Origin: ZC4RG30 sp039932715
GTDB taxonomy: Bacteria; Pseudomonadota; Gammaproteobacteria; Steroidobacterales; Steroidobacteraceae
NCBI GenBank assembly: GCA_039932715.1
Contig: JBDTPN010000002.1
Span: 128,592-192,591, forward strand
Reading direction: 5' to 3'
DNA: 64,000 nt
The position numbers and the translations under genes are program-made. Shown one piece after another: positions 46,997 to 55,262 of this stretch. The number at the start of each line of letters is the position of its first letter. The stretch's first letter is position 1. Below the pieces are notes generated by a model. That model was given only the letters and a program-made list of their open reading frames with translations. It ran no database searches and had not been told where the DNA came from.

Positions 46997-47737
46997 ATGG
47001 ACCCGCTACCGATACGCTTTGTTCTCGTCGATACCACGCATCCCGGCAATATCGGGGCGGTGGCGCGCGCCATGAAGAACATGGGCCTGGTCGACCTGGT
47101 GCTGGTCAATCCGCGCGAATTCCCGCACCCGGAGGCCACTGCCCGTGCTTCCGGGGCTGACGACCTGCTGTTGACTGCGCGCGTGGTGCCTACGCTGGCT
47201 GAAGCCATTGCCGATTGTGGCCTGGTGCTGGCCACCACTTCCCGCGAGCGCGATCACTACTTCCGTGTGATGCAAGCCCGCGAGGGCGCTGTTCGTGCGG
47301 TGCAGGAAGCGCGGCAGGGCGCAGGTGTTGCCGTGCTGTTTGGCACCGAACGCAACGGTCTATCGAACGAACAACTTCTGTCGGCGCATGCGCTGCTGTT
47401 CATTCCTTCCAATCCCGAATACACCTCGCTCAATGTGGCAATGGCGGCGCAATTGATTGCCTATGAGATCCGCATGGCGCAACACGTGGCGGCGCAGGTC
47501 GCGCCGGCCCGCGAAGTGCCGCTGGCGACGGCTGCGGACATGGAGCGCCTGTATGCGCATCTCGAACAGGTGATGGAAGAGGTGGGGTTTCGTGATCGTA
47601 CCCAGAGCGGGACGGCTCTCACGGGCCGCATCCGGCGCTTCCTCAATCGTGCCGAGCCTGATGCCAATGAGGTCAATATCCTGCGCGGCATGCTGACGGC
47701 AGTGCAGAGTCGGCGTCGACGCGCGGGTGGCGATTGA
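46997..47737 (+). CDS. trmJ: tRNA (cytidine/uridine-2'-O-)-methyltransferase TrmJ
   Basis: This 246-residue SPOUT-class enzyme methylates position 32 of several tRNAs. It has the N-terminal FVLVDTTHPGNIGAVARAMK, the SAM-knot region VLFGTERNGLSNEQL and IPSNPEYTSLNVAMAAQLIA. Start ATG 46997. Its stop overlaps the start of the desulfurase-fusion gene (TTGA at 47734-47737), as trmJ precedes isc genes in many gammaproteobacteria. Confidence 0.94.
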   Translation: MDPLPIRFVLVDTTHPGNIGAVARAMKNMGLVDLVLVNPREFPHPEATARASGADDLLLTARVVPTLAEAIADCGLVLATTSRERDHYFRVMQAREGAVRAVQEARQGAGVAVLFGTERNGLSNEQLLSAHALLFIPSNPEYTSLNVAMAAQLIAYEIRMAQHVAAQVAPAREVPLATAADMERLYAHLEQVMEEVGFRDRTQSGTALTGRIRRFLNRAEPDANEVNILRGMLTAVQSRRRRAGGD

Positions 47738-49209
47738 GCGGCGAATCCATTTACCTCGACTACGCGGCCACCACTCCGGTGGATCCGCGAGTCGCGGCGT
47801 TGATGCATGAAGTGCTGTTGAAAGGTCTGGGCAACAGCTCGGCAGCGCATGCGTCTGGCAGGCAGGCGAGCGCCCTGATCGAAGCGGCGCGTGAGCAGGC
47901 GGCCGCGCTGGTGGGCGCGCCCGCCGGGCAGTTGGTATTCACCTCTGGAGCCAGTGAATCCAACAACCTGGCCATCATGGGGACCATGGAGGCTGCGCTG
48001 GAAATTGCGCGCGATGCACACGTCATCTCGCTGGCTACTGAGCACAAGTCGGTGCTCGAACCGGTACGTGAGCTGGCACGCCGCGGCGTAGCCACCACAT
48101 TACTCAAGCCCGATAGCAATGGTCTGGTTGATGCGGCGGAGCTTGAACGTGCCATTCGTCCCCAGACCCGATTGGTGTCGCTATTGCATGTCAACAATGA
48201 AACAGGCGTGGCACAGGACCTCGCGCTGCTGGCAGCTGTGTGCCAGAAGCATGGTGTGCCGCTGCACATCGATGCTGCGCAAAGTGCGGGAAAACTTCCG
48301 CTGAGCATAGAGGGAATCTCGTTGCTGTCTTTTACGGCACACAAGCTGGGCGGTCCCCAGGGCGTGGGTGCACTGTTCGTCGCGCCCCGGCATCGTGGCC
48401 ATCTGCGCGCACAGATTTTCGGCGGCACCCATGAACGGGGCCTGCGCGCCGGAACGCTGGCCACGCACCAGATTGCCGGATTTGGCCTTGCCTGCCAGCT
48501 GGCCGCGCAGTCGCGCGCAGCGGAGTCGATTCGAGTGGCCACGCTGCGTGATCAATTGTGGCGCGGCATTGCAGCGTTGCCAGAGGTGCAGCTCAACGGT
48601 CACCCCACGCAGCGCGCCCCTGGCATCCTCAATGTGTCTTTTCCTGGTGTGGAAGGGGAGGCTTTGTTCATGGCCTTGCCTGGCCTGATGTTGTCCACCG
48701 GGTCAGCCTGCAATTCACGCAGCGGCGAACCTTCGTTTGTCCTGCGGGCGCTGGGCCGTGACAGCCAGATGGCACAGAGCTCCCTGCGCTTCAGCATCGG
48801 CCGTGACACCACACCTCAGCAGATAGAGTCGGCCATAGACCAGGTGAGCCGCGCGTATCTCATCCTGCGCGCCACATCGCCGGCAAACCCTGCGCCTCTC
48901 GACGACTGGAATGACCCTGAAGGAACAACGCATGTGGGTGAAGCGGGCGAGGCGCGACTGGGTACCTGGATTCGCTTGGTGGCGCGTGTGCGCGATGGCG
49001 TCGTCGAGGACTCCCGCGTGCAGGTGTATGGCTGCCAGCACACCCAGGCCGCGGCGCAGCAACTGGCGCAGCGCCTGCGCGGCCGGCCGCTTTCATTGCT
49101 GGAGGCAGGAACACCGGAAGAATGGCGTGTTGCCGTGGCTGCGCCAGTTGAAAAACTCGGACGACTCCTCATTATCGAAGATGCGCTAAGAGCACTATCA
49201 AAGACGTGA
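47734..49209 (+). CDS. Cysteine desulfurase fused to an IscU-like domain
   Basis: This 491-residue protein has an IscS/NifS-type desulfurase (residues 1 to about 380): DYAATTPVDPRVAAL, the PLP lysine in SFTAHKLGGPQGVGA and the sulfur-accepting Cys in STGSACNSRSGE. Residues about 400-491 form a second domain with GTWIRLVARVRDGVVEDSRV, then VYGCQHTQAAAQQLA, resembling the IscU scaffold fold. Only Cys434 remains of the three IscU cluster cysteines. Start is TTG 47734. An IscA-type gene follows, but no iscR, iscU, hscBA or fdx. Sulfur transfer without full cluster assembly is possible. Confidence 0.85.
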   Translation: MSGESIYLDYAATTPVDPRVAALMHEVLLKGLGNSSAAHASGRQASALIEAAREQAAALVGAPAGQLVFTSGASESNNLAIMGTMEAALEIARDAHVISLATEHKSVLEPVRELARRGVATTLLKPDSNGLVDAAELERAIRPQTRLVSLLHVNNETGVAQDLALLAAVCQKHGVPLHIDAAQSAGKLPLSIEGISLLSFTAHKLGGPQGVGALFVAPRHRGHLRAQIFGGTHERGLRAGTLATHQIAGFGLACQLAAQSRAAESIRVATLRDQLWRGIAALPEVQLNGHPTQRAPGILNVSFPGVEGEALFMALPGLMLSTGSACNSRSGEPSFVLRALGRDSQMAQSSLRFSIGRDTTPQQIESAIDQVSRAYLILRATSPANPAPLDDWNDPEGTTHVGEAGEARLGTWIRLVARVRDGVVEDSRVQVYGCQHTQAAAQQLAQRLRGRPLSLLEAGTPEEWRVAVAAPVEKLGRLLIIEDALRALSKT

Positions 49210-49246
49210 TGAGGGTGGCGGTCCACCTGTTACGCTTGAGGACACG

Positions 49247-49570
49247 ATGACCATTTCAGTGACACCGGCAGCTGCCGAACGCATCCAGAACTTCATTGCC
49301 GCCCGTGGCCATGGCCTCGGGCTCAAGCTGGGCGTACGCAAGACCGGCTGTTCAGGGTTCGCCTACGTGGTCAATTACGCTGATCAGGCCGAGCCCCACG
49401 ACCATGTTTTCGAGGATCAGGGGGTCAAGGTGTTTGTCGACCCCGACAGCCTCAAGCTCATTGATGGCACCACGGTGGATTTCGTGCGCCAGGGGCTCAA
49501 CGAGGCCTTTCGCTTCCAGAACCCCAACATCAAGGGCGAATGCGGCTGTGGCGAGAGCTTCAACGTCTAG
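49247..49570 (+). CDS. iscA: A-type Fe-S carrier (IscA/HesB family)
   Basis: This 107-residue protein has the three conserved cysteines: one in RKTGCSGFAYVVNY and two in GECGCGESFNV at the C-terminus. It carries or delivers Fe-S clusters. It lies 37 bases after the desulfurase-fusion gene. The family also includes ErpA and SufA; sequence alone fits IscA best. Confidence 0.9.
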   Translation: MTISVTPAAAERIQNFIAARGHGLGLKLGVRKTGCSGFAYVVNYADQAEPHDHVFEDQGVKVFVDPDSLKLIDGTTVDFVRQGLNEAFRFQNPNIKGECGCGESFNV

Positions 49571-49631
49571 GTCTCGGCCCCAAGCTTGGGCGCAAGTCCT
49601 TGAAAATCGGGGATTTCCACATCCCTTAAAA

Positions 49632-49661
49632 TTGCCGGGGACGGCTGCCAACAGGTAAACT
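49632..49661 (+). promoter_or_regulatory. Candidate promoter of ndk
   Basis: TTGCCG (49632-49637) and TAAACT (49656-49661) are 18 bases apart, each 4 of 6 to consensus. Transcription would start near 49668, giving a 26-base leader before ndk. The 123-base iscA-ndk gap also holds the palindrome CCCAAGCTTGGG near 49580 without a T-run. Confidence 0.3.
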
Positions 49662-49693
49662 CCCGCTCTTTTCCCAAAGCCGGAGTCCCAGTC

Positions 49694-50122
49694 ATGGCGC
49701 TTGAGCGCACTTTCTCCATTGTTAAGCCCGACGGCGTTGCCAACAATCTCATCGGCCAGGTTTATGGTCGTTTCGAGAAGGCTGGTCTTCGCATTGTCGC
49801 CGCCCGCATGCTGCAGCTGACCACGGCCCAGGCTCAAGGGTTCTACGCTGTTCACAAGGCACGCCCGTTCTTCAACGACCTGGTGGCCTACATGATCTCC
49901 GGTCCCATCATTGCGCAGGTGCTTGAGGGCGAAAACGCCGTGCTCAAGCATCGCGACATCATGGGCGCCACCGATCCGAAGAAAGCCGCGCCCGGCACCA
50001 TCCGCGCCGATCTGGCCGAGAGCATCGAACACAATGTGGTGCACGGGTCCGATTCCGCCGAGAACGCTGCCATCGAGATCGCGTATTTCTTCAGCACCAC
50101 CGAGATCTGCCCGCGCAGCTGA
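49694..50122 (+). CDS. ndk: Nucleoside diphosphate kinase
   Basis: This 142-residue enzyme equalises NTP pools with ATP as donor. It opens with ERTFSIVKPDGVANNLIGQV, and the phospho-acceptor histidine lies in NVVHGSDSAENAAIEI. Length matches E. coli (143). It starts the conserved ndk-rlmN-pilW-hisS-yfgM-bamB-der block. Confidence 0.96.
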   Translation: MALERTFSIVKPDGVANNLIGQVYGRFEKAGLRIVAARMLQLTTAQAQGFYAVHKARPFFNDLVAYMISGPIIAQVLEGENAVLKHRDIMGATDPKKAAPGTIRADLAESIEHNVVHGSDSAENAAIEIAYFFSTTEICPRS

Positions 50123-50138
50123 TCCACTGGCTTACACA

Positions 50139-51257
50139 ATGACTGAGCGCGCAAATCTGTTGGGCCTGACTCGCCCCGAACTCGAAGCCTGGTGCGTCGA
50201 GCGCGGTGGCAAGGCTTTCCGCGCGCGTCAGCTGATGCACTGGATGTACAAACGCGGTGCGACGCAATTCGACGAAATGACAGACCTGGCCAAGGCGTTT
50301 CGCGCCCAGCTGGCCACGGAAGCGCAAATCCGCCTGCCGGAAATCGTCTCGCGGCAGGATGCAGCCGACGGCACCATCAAGTGGGAGCTTAAGGCTGATG
50401 CCGGCCAGGCCTTCGAGATGGTGTACATACCGGAAGAGGATCGTTCCACGCTGTGCATTTCCTCGCAGGTGGGTTGCGCGCTGGACTGCGACTTCTGTTC
50501 CACGGGCAAGCAGGGATTCAACCGCAACCTCACGGCAGCGGAAATCGTGGGCCAGGTGTTCCTGGCGCAGAAAGAGCTGGGATTCCAGGCCGGAGACAAT
50601 CGCCTGATCAGCAATGTGGTGTTAATGGGCATGGGCGAGCCGCTGGCCAACTTTCGCAATGTGCTGCCGGCCATTCATATTTTGCTGGATGACCTGGGCT
50701 TCGACTTCTCGCGTCGTCGACTCACGCTGTCGACCAGCGGCCTGGTGCCACAGATCTACAAGCTGGCCGAAGAGACCAATGTTGCGCTGGCCGTGTCGCT
50801 GCATGCACCCGACGACGAGCTGCGCAGTGAACTGGTGCCTATCAATCGCCGGCATCCCATCAAGGATTTGCTTGAAGCCTGCTGGCACTACATCGACGAA
50901 CAGAACGGCCGCAGCGTGACTTTCGAATACGTGATGCTGGCCGGCGTCAACGATTCGCCCGCGCAGGCGCGGGCGCTGGCGCGCCTGCTCAAGGGCCATC
51001 CGGCCAAGGTCAACCTCATACCTTTCAATCCATTTCCCGGAACAAAATACCGACGCTCGTCGCCGGAGGTCATCCGGGCCTTTCTCGACCAGGTGCTCAA
51101 GGGAGGCGTGATGGCAACCATTCGCAAGACTCGCGGGGATGACATCGACGCGGCCTGCGGACAGCTGGCTGGTCGCGTGGTCGACCGCACCACGGCAAGA
51201 CTGGGGACCAAGCGCATTGGCATTCCGGTGGCTGCGCAACAGATGGTGCGTACATGA
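50139..51257 (+). CDS. rlmN: 23S rRNA/tRNA adenine-C2 methyltransferase RlmN
   Basis: This 372-residue radical-SAM enzyme methylates A2503 of 23S rRNA and A37 of some tRNAs. The cluster motif is CALDCDFCSTGKQGFNRNL (CxxxCxxC). It also has NVVLMGMGEPLANFRNV, STSGLVPQIYKL and the C-terminal TIRKTRGDDIDAACGQLAG, whose Cys is the resolving residue. Start ATG 50139. Its stop overlaps pilW (ATGA). Confidence 0.96.
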   Translation: MTERANLLGLTRPELEAWCVERGGKAFRARQLMHWMYKRGATQFDEMTDLAKAFRAQLATEAQIRLPEIVSRQDAADGTIKWELKADAGQAFEMVYIPEEDRSTLCISSQVGCALDCDFCSTGKQGFNRNLTAAEIVGQVFLAQKELGFQAGDNRLISNVVLMGMGEPLANFRNVLPAIHILLDDLGFDFSRRRLTLSTSGLVPQIYKLAEETNVALAVSLHAPDDELRSELVPINRRHPIKDLLEACWHYIDEQNGRSVTFEYVMLAGVNDSPAQARALARLLKGHPAKVNLIPFNPFPGTKYRRSSPEVIRAFLDQVLKGGVMATIRKTRGDDIDAACGQLAGRVVDRTTARLGTKRIGIPVAAQQMVRT

Positions 51258-52051
51258 AGTCACTGAAGCTGGTTGCAATGCCCGCGATATTGGTCCTGGC
51301 ATTGACTGCACTCGCAGCCTGCGTCACTACCGGCGACCTGCAGCGTCCCAAGTCCGACAAGGATGCGGCCATCGCCAATGTGAAGCTTGGCGTCGCTTAC
51401 ATGCAGCAGGGCAACTTGGCGCTGGCCAAGGAAAAGCTTGAGCGCGCCGAGAAGCAGGATCCGAAAAACCTCGAGGCGCATACCTCGCTGGCATTCCTCT
51501 ACGAAAAGCTCGACAAGCACGAAGATGCGGAGAAGCAGTACCAGACCGCACTGAAACTGCAGCCGGACAGCGCCGATGTGGCCAACAATTACGCGGTGTA
51601 CCTGTGTCGTTCGGGCAATGTGGACCGTGCCATCAAGCTGTTTGACGAGGCCGCGCTCAACAAGCTCTACAGCACTCCGTGGGCCGCGTTCACCAATGCC
51701 GGCGTGTGTCTGCGCGCCAACAAGCGCGGTGCCGATGCAGTGTCTTACCTCGACCACGCGCTCATGTTGCGGCCCAACTACGCTCCGGCCGTGCTGGAAC
51801 TGGGCGACCTGCAGCTGGAGCTGGGGCATCCGGAAATCGCGCAGCAGGTAGTGGACCGGTACCTGGCACTGGGAGTTGCCTCCCCTGAAGTTCTGCTGAT
51901 TGGAGTGCGTGCGGCCATTGTGCGCGGCGATCGTGGCGCAACTGACAATTACGTGCGGCGCCTGCGCCGTGATTACCCCAATTCCGCACAGGCCCGTGTT
52001 CTGCCGCAACTGCTGCCGTCAATGCCGACAAATCAGGGCGGGACCAAGTGA
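51254..52051 (+). CDS. pilW: Type IV pilus biogenesis lipoprotein PilW/PilF
   Basis: This 265-residue outer-membrane lipoprotein has a signal with lipobox LAAC (AILVLALTALAACVTT) and a TPR array (NLEAHTSLAFLYEKLDKHED; SADVANNYAVYLCRSGNVDR). In the family it helps PilQ secretin assembly. Its place between rlmN and hisS is conserved, though rodZ and ispG, often found between them, are missing here. It overlaps hisS by 4 bases. Confidence 0.9.
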   Translation: MKSLKLVAMPAILVLALTALAACVTTGDLQRPKSDKDAAIANVKLGVAYMQQGNLALAKEKLERAEKQDPKNLEAHTSLAFLYEKLDKHEDAEKQYQTALKLQPDSADVANNYAVYLCRSGNVDRAIKLFDEAALNKLYSTPWAAFTNAGVCLRANKRGADAVSYLDHALMLRPNYAPAVLELGDLQLELGHPEIAQQVVDRYLALGVASPEVLLIGVRAAIVRGDRGATDNYVRRLRRDYPNSAQARVLPQLLPSMPTNQGGTK

Positions 52052-53331
52052 CGCAGACCGCCGAGCTGGCTGCAGTTCGCGGAATGAATGATGTCCTGCC
52101 GGGGCAGGTGGGCGCCTGGCAGCAACTCGAGCGCGTCACGCGCGAGTTGTTCGGTGCCTATGGTTATGAAGAAATGCGCGTGCCCGTGGTCGAGCACACC
52201 GGGCTTTTCAAGCGCGCTATCGGTGAATTCACCGACATTGTCGAGAAAGAGATGTACACCTTCACCGACTCCGGCGGTGACAGCCTGACCTTGCGTCCCG
52301 AGGCCACCGCCGGGGTGGTGCGCGCGGCCATCACCAACGGCTTGCTGCGCGGCGCGCGGTTGAAGCTGTGGACTTCCGGCCCGATGTTCCGCCATGAGCG
52401 CCCGCAGAAGGGACGCTACCGCCAGTTTCACCAGATCGATGTGGAAGCGCTGGGTTTTGCCGGTCCGGACATCGACGCTGAGATGATCGCCATGACCGCA
52501 CGCCTGTGGAAGCGTCTGGGCATTTCGCGGGTGCGTCTCAAGCTCAATTCGCTGGGCACCATCGAGTCGCGCAAAGCCTACCGCGAGAAGCTGGTGGGTT
52601 ATTTCAATCAGCACGCCGCGGCGCTGGACGCCGACAGCCAGCGACGCCTCGGTGGCAATCCGCTGCGCATCCTCGACAGCAAAAACCCGGCCATGCAGGC
52701 CGTGGTGTCGGGCGCGCCGCTGCTGACTGAACACCTCGATGCCGAATCGCGCGAGCACTTCGACGGACTGTGCGCCACCCTGGCGGCCATTGGCATCGAC
52801 TACGTCATCGATCCGCGCCTGGTGCGCGGCCTCGACTATTACTCGCGTACGGTGTTCGAGTGGGTGACAGATGCGCTAGGCGCGCAGGACGCCATCTGCT
52901 CCGGCGGTCGCTACGACGGACTCATCACCCAACTGGGCGGCGAGCCCACTTCGGCCATCGGTTTTGCCATGGGCGTGGAACGCGTGGTGGAACTGATGCA
53001 GCAGGGCGGTGAAACCTTCGCGCGCCAGGCACCGGACATCTACGTCGTGGCCAATGGTGAACGTGCGACACGCGCCGCGCTGGCCCTGACAGAGAAGCTG
53101 CGCGATCAATTGCCAACCGTCACCCTTGAAATGAATCAGGGCGGCGGAAACTTCAAGGCGCAGTTCCGGCGGGCCGACCGCAGTGGTGCACGGCTGGCGC
53201 TGGTGCTGGGCGACGAGGAACTCGAGCGCGGCGCCGTTACCCTCAAGTCCCTGCGCCAGGATGGCAAGCAGTCCGAAGCGCCACTTGCGGAACTTGCGGC
53301 ACGCATTCCTGCCCTATTAACGAATTCCTGA
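52048..53331 (+). CDS. hisS: Histidyl-tRNA synthetase
   Basis: This 427-residue class II synthetase has motif 1 around RGMNDVLPGQVGAWQQLE, motif 2 FRHERPQKGRYRQFHQIDVE, the His-A loop RGLDYYSRTVFEW and motif 3 TSAIGFAMGVERVVELM, followed by the anticodon-binding domain. Start GTG 52048 overlaps pilW. yfgM follows after 12 bases. Confidence 0.96.
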   Translation: MTQTAELAAVRGMNDVLPGQVGAWQQLERVTRELFGAYGYEEMRVPVVEHTGLFKRAIGEFTDIVEKEMYTFTDSGGDSLTLRPEATAGVVRAAITNGLLRGARLKLWTSGPMFRHERPQKGRYRQFHQIDVEALGFAGPDIDAEMIAMTARLWKRLGISRVRLKLNSLGTIESRKAYREKLVGYFNQHAAALDADSQRRLGGNPLRILDSKNPAMQAVVSGAPLLTEHLDAESREHFDGLCATLAAIGIDYVIDPRLVRGLDYYSRTVFEWVTDALGAQDAICSGGRYDGLITQLGGEPTSAIGFAMGVERVVELMQQGGETFARQAPDIYVVANGERATRAALALTEKLRDQLPTVTLEMNQGGGNFKAQFRRADRSGARLALVLGDEELERGAVTLKSLRQDGKQSEAPLAELAARIPALLTNS

Positions 53332-53343
53332 AGAGGTATACGA

Positions 53344-54009
53344 GTGGAACTGCTTTCCGAAGAAGAACAGTGGGAACAGCTTAAGCGCTGGATACGCGAG
53401 AACGGTCCGTCCATCCTGGTGATGGTCATCCTCGGCCTGCTGGCCGTGGCCGGCTGGCGCTGGTGGCAGGGACGCGGTGAGCAAAGCAAGATTGCCGCCG
53501 GCGTTGCCTACGAGAATGTGCTCAAGACCTTCGACGCCGGCAAGGCCGAGGCAGCCCTCGCGCAGATTGAACAGCTGCGCAAGGACTATCCTGAATCCGG
53601 CTACGTGGCGTCGGCGGATCTGGCCGCAGCCCGCATATTCGTGGCGCGCAATGAACTTGACAAGGCGGCGGAGCGCCTGGAGCGCGTTTCCACCAATGCG
53701 GTAGACGTGCAGCTGCGACCCATTGCACGACTGCGGCTGGCGCGCGTGCAGGCGGCGCTGGGCAAGCACGACCTGGCTCTGACCACTCTTGGCGCATTGA
53801 GCGCTGCCGACGTGGGCAAGTACCAGGCTGCATATACAGAAACCCGCGGCGATATCCTGCTGGCCAAGGGCGATCGCGCCGGGGCGCTGCATGAATACGA
53901 AGCGGCGCGCAAGCTGCAGTCCAGCGAACCGCCGGGCAGCAGCGTAGGGGCCGTACTGGACCTCAAGATCAACGATCTGCGTCCCGCCGCAGCGCCCGCC
54001 AAACCATGA
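53344..54009 (+). CDS. yfgM: YfgM-family tetratricopeptide protein
   Basis: This 221-residue inner-membrane protein has a short cytoplasmic start (EEEQWEQLKRWIRENGPSIL), one helix (LVMVILGLLAVAGWRWW) and a periplasmic TPR-like domain. E. coli YfgM associates with SecYEG and the chaperone PpiD. GTG start. Its stop overlaps bamB (ATGA), the partner in this conserved order. Confidence 0.9.
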   Translation: MELLSEEEQWEQLKRWIRENGPSILVMVILGLLAVAGWRWWQGRGEQSKIAAGVAYENVLKTFDAGKAEAALAQIEQLRKDYPESGYVASADLAAARIFVARNELDKAAERLERVSTNAVDVQLRPIARLRLARVQAALGKHDLALTTLGALSAADVGKYQAAYTETRGDILLAKGDRAGALHEYEAARKLQSSEPPGSSVGAVLDLKINDLRPAAAPAKP

Positions 54010-55256
54010 AGTCGTTTCTCATGCGCCGTACGCTGGCCCTGGGAATGCTGTCCACACTGGCGGCGCTGGCTGCCTGTGAAAAGAACAAGAATGTGGATCC
54101 GCCAGCTGAGCTGACCGACTTCAAATCCACCGCCAAGGTGGAGAAAGTCTGGAGCAGCAGCATTGGTGGCGGCGATCCGGAATTGCGATTGGGCCTGGGA
54201 ATTTCCCGCGACGGTGGCATGATATTTTCGGCCGGCCACAACGGTGATGTGGGCGCCTTTGACATCAAGACCGGCCGCCGCCTGTGGAAAACCGACACGA
54301 AGTTGCCGCTGTCCGGTGGCCCCGGTGCAGGCCAGGGACTGGTGGTTGCAGGCGCCGATCATGGCGACATCGTGGCGCTGGATGCCAAGTCCGGTGCCAT
54401 CCGCTGGAAGACGCGCATCAATAGCGAAGTCCTGGCCGCTCCAGCCATCGGCAGCGATCTGGTCATCATGCGCACAGCGGATGGACGCGTAACGGCATTG
54501 CATGTGGCCGATGGCTCGGTTGCCTGGGTCGCTGAGCAACAGGTTCCGCGCCTGACCTTGCGTGGCACGGCCCAGCCAGTCATTGCAGGCGACCTTGCGA
54601 TCTCGGGATTCGACAACGGCCGCATCATGGCCCTGGCACTCAGCAACGGAGGCACGGCCTGGGAGATGACGGTGGCTCCTGCTGCCGGTCGCACTGAGCT
54701 GGAGCGACTGGTGGACATCGATTCCGCCGCCAAGGTGGTGGGCGATGATGTGTACGCAGTGACCTTCCAGGGCAAAGTTGCGCGCATTGCGCGTGACACC
54801 GGGCAGGTATGGTGGTCACGCGACATGTCCAGCTATAGCGGGCTCGACATCGACGAGGATGGCGTCTACGTTTCCACTTCTGAAGGCGCCGTGGTGAAAA
54901 TCGGCCGGCGCACTGGCGTCGAGTTGTGGAAGCAGGAAGCCCTGAGTCGTCGCCGCCTGTCGCCGCCCGCAGTAGTTGGCCCGTTCGTCGTCGTGGCGGA
55001 TCTCGAGGGCTATTTGCACTTCCTCGACATCAACACCGGCACGCTGGTGGCGCGCGTGCATGCGTCGGGCGAGCGCGTAAGGTCAGCTCCCATCGTCGAT
55101 GGCGACACGGTCATCATCAAGGATGACAAGGGCAACCTGTCAGCCTGGCGCGCCGTGAGCACTGCACCCAGGTCCGCTCCGGTTGCAGAGCCAGCCGCAA
55201 CTACACCAGCTGCACCTGCGGCCACGCCACCAGCCGCTGCGCCTGCCTCGAACTGA
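54006..55256 (+). CDS. bamB: Outer membrane protein assembly factor BamB
   Basis: This 416-residue lipoprotein (lipobox LAAC in TLAALAACEKNKN) forms an eight-blade propeller. PQQ-like repeats such as GAIRWKTRINSEV, GSVAWVAEQQV and GQVWWSRDMSS are visible. It binds BamA in beta-barrel insertion. The C-terminus adds an Ala/Pro-rich tail (about 30 residues) that E. coli BamB lacks. der follows after 6 bases. Confidence 0.94.
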   Translation: MKSFLMRRTLALGMLSTLAALAACEKNKNVDPPAELTDFKSTAKVEKVWSSSIGGGDPELRLGLGISRDGGMIFSAGHNGDVGAFDIKTGRRLWKTDTKLPLSGGPGAGQGLVVAGADHGDIVALDAKSGAIRWKTRINSEVLAAPAIGSDLVIMRTADGRVTALHVADGSVAWVAEQQVPRLTLRGTAQPVIAGDLAISGFDNGRIMALALSNGGTAWEMTVAPAAGRTELERLVDIDSAAKVVGDDVYAVTFQGKVARIARDTGQVWWSRDMSSYSGLDIDEDGVYVSTSEGAVVKIGRRTGVELWKQEALSRRRLSPPAVVGPFVVVADLEGYLHFLDINTGTLVARVHASGERVRSAPIVDGDTVIIKDDKGNLSAWRAVSTAPRSAPVAEPAATTPAAPAATPPAAAPASN

Positions 55257-55262
55257 TCCCCC

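Noticed and set aside
49578..49590. Palindrome CCCAAGCTTGGG after iscA as a terminator
   Set aside because: The stem is too short with almost no loop and no T-run follows.
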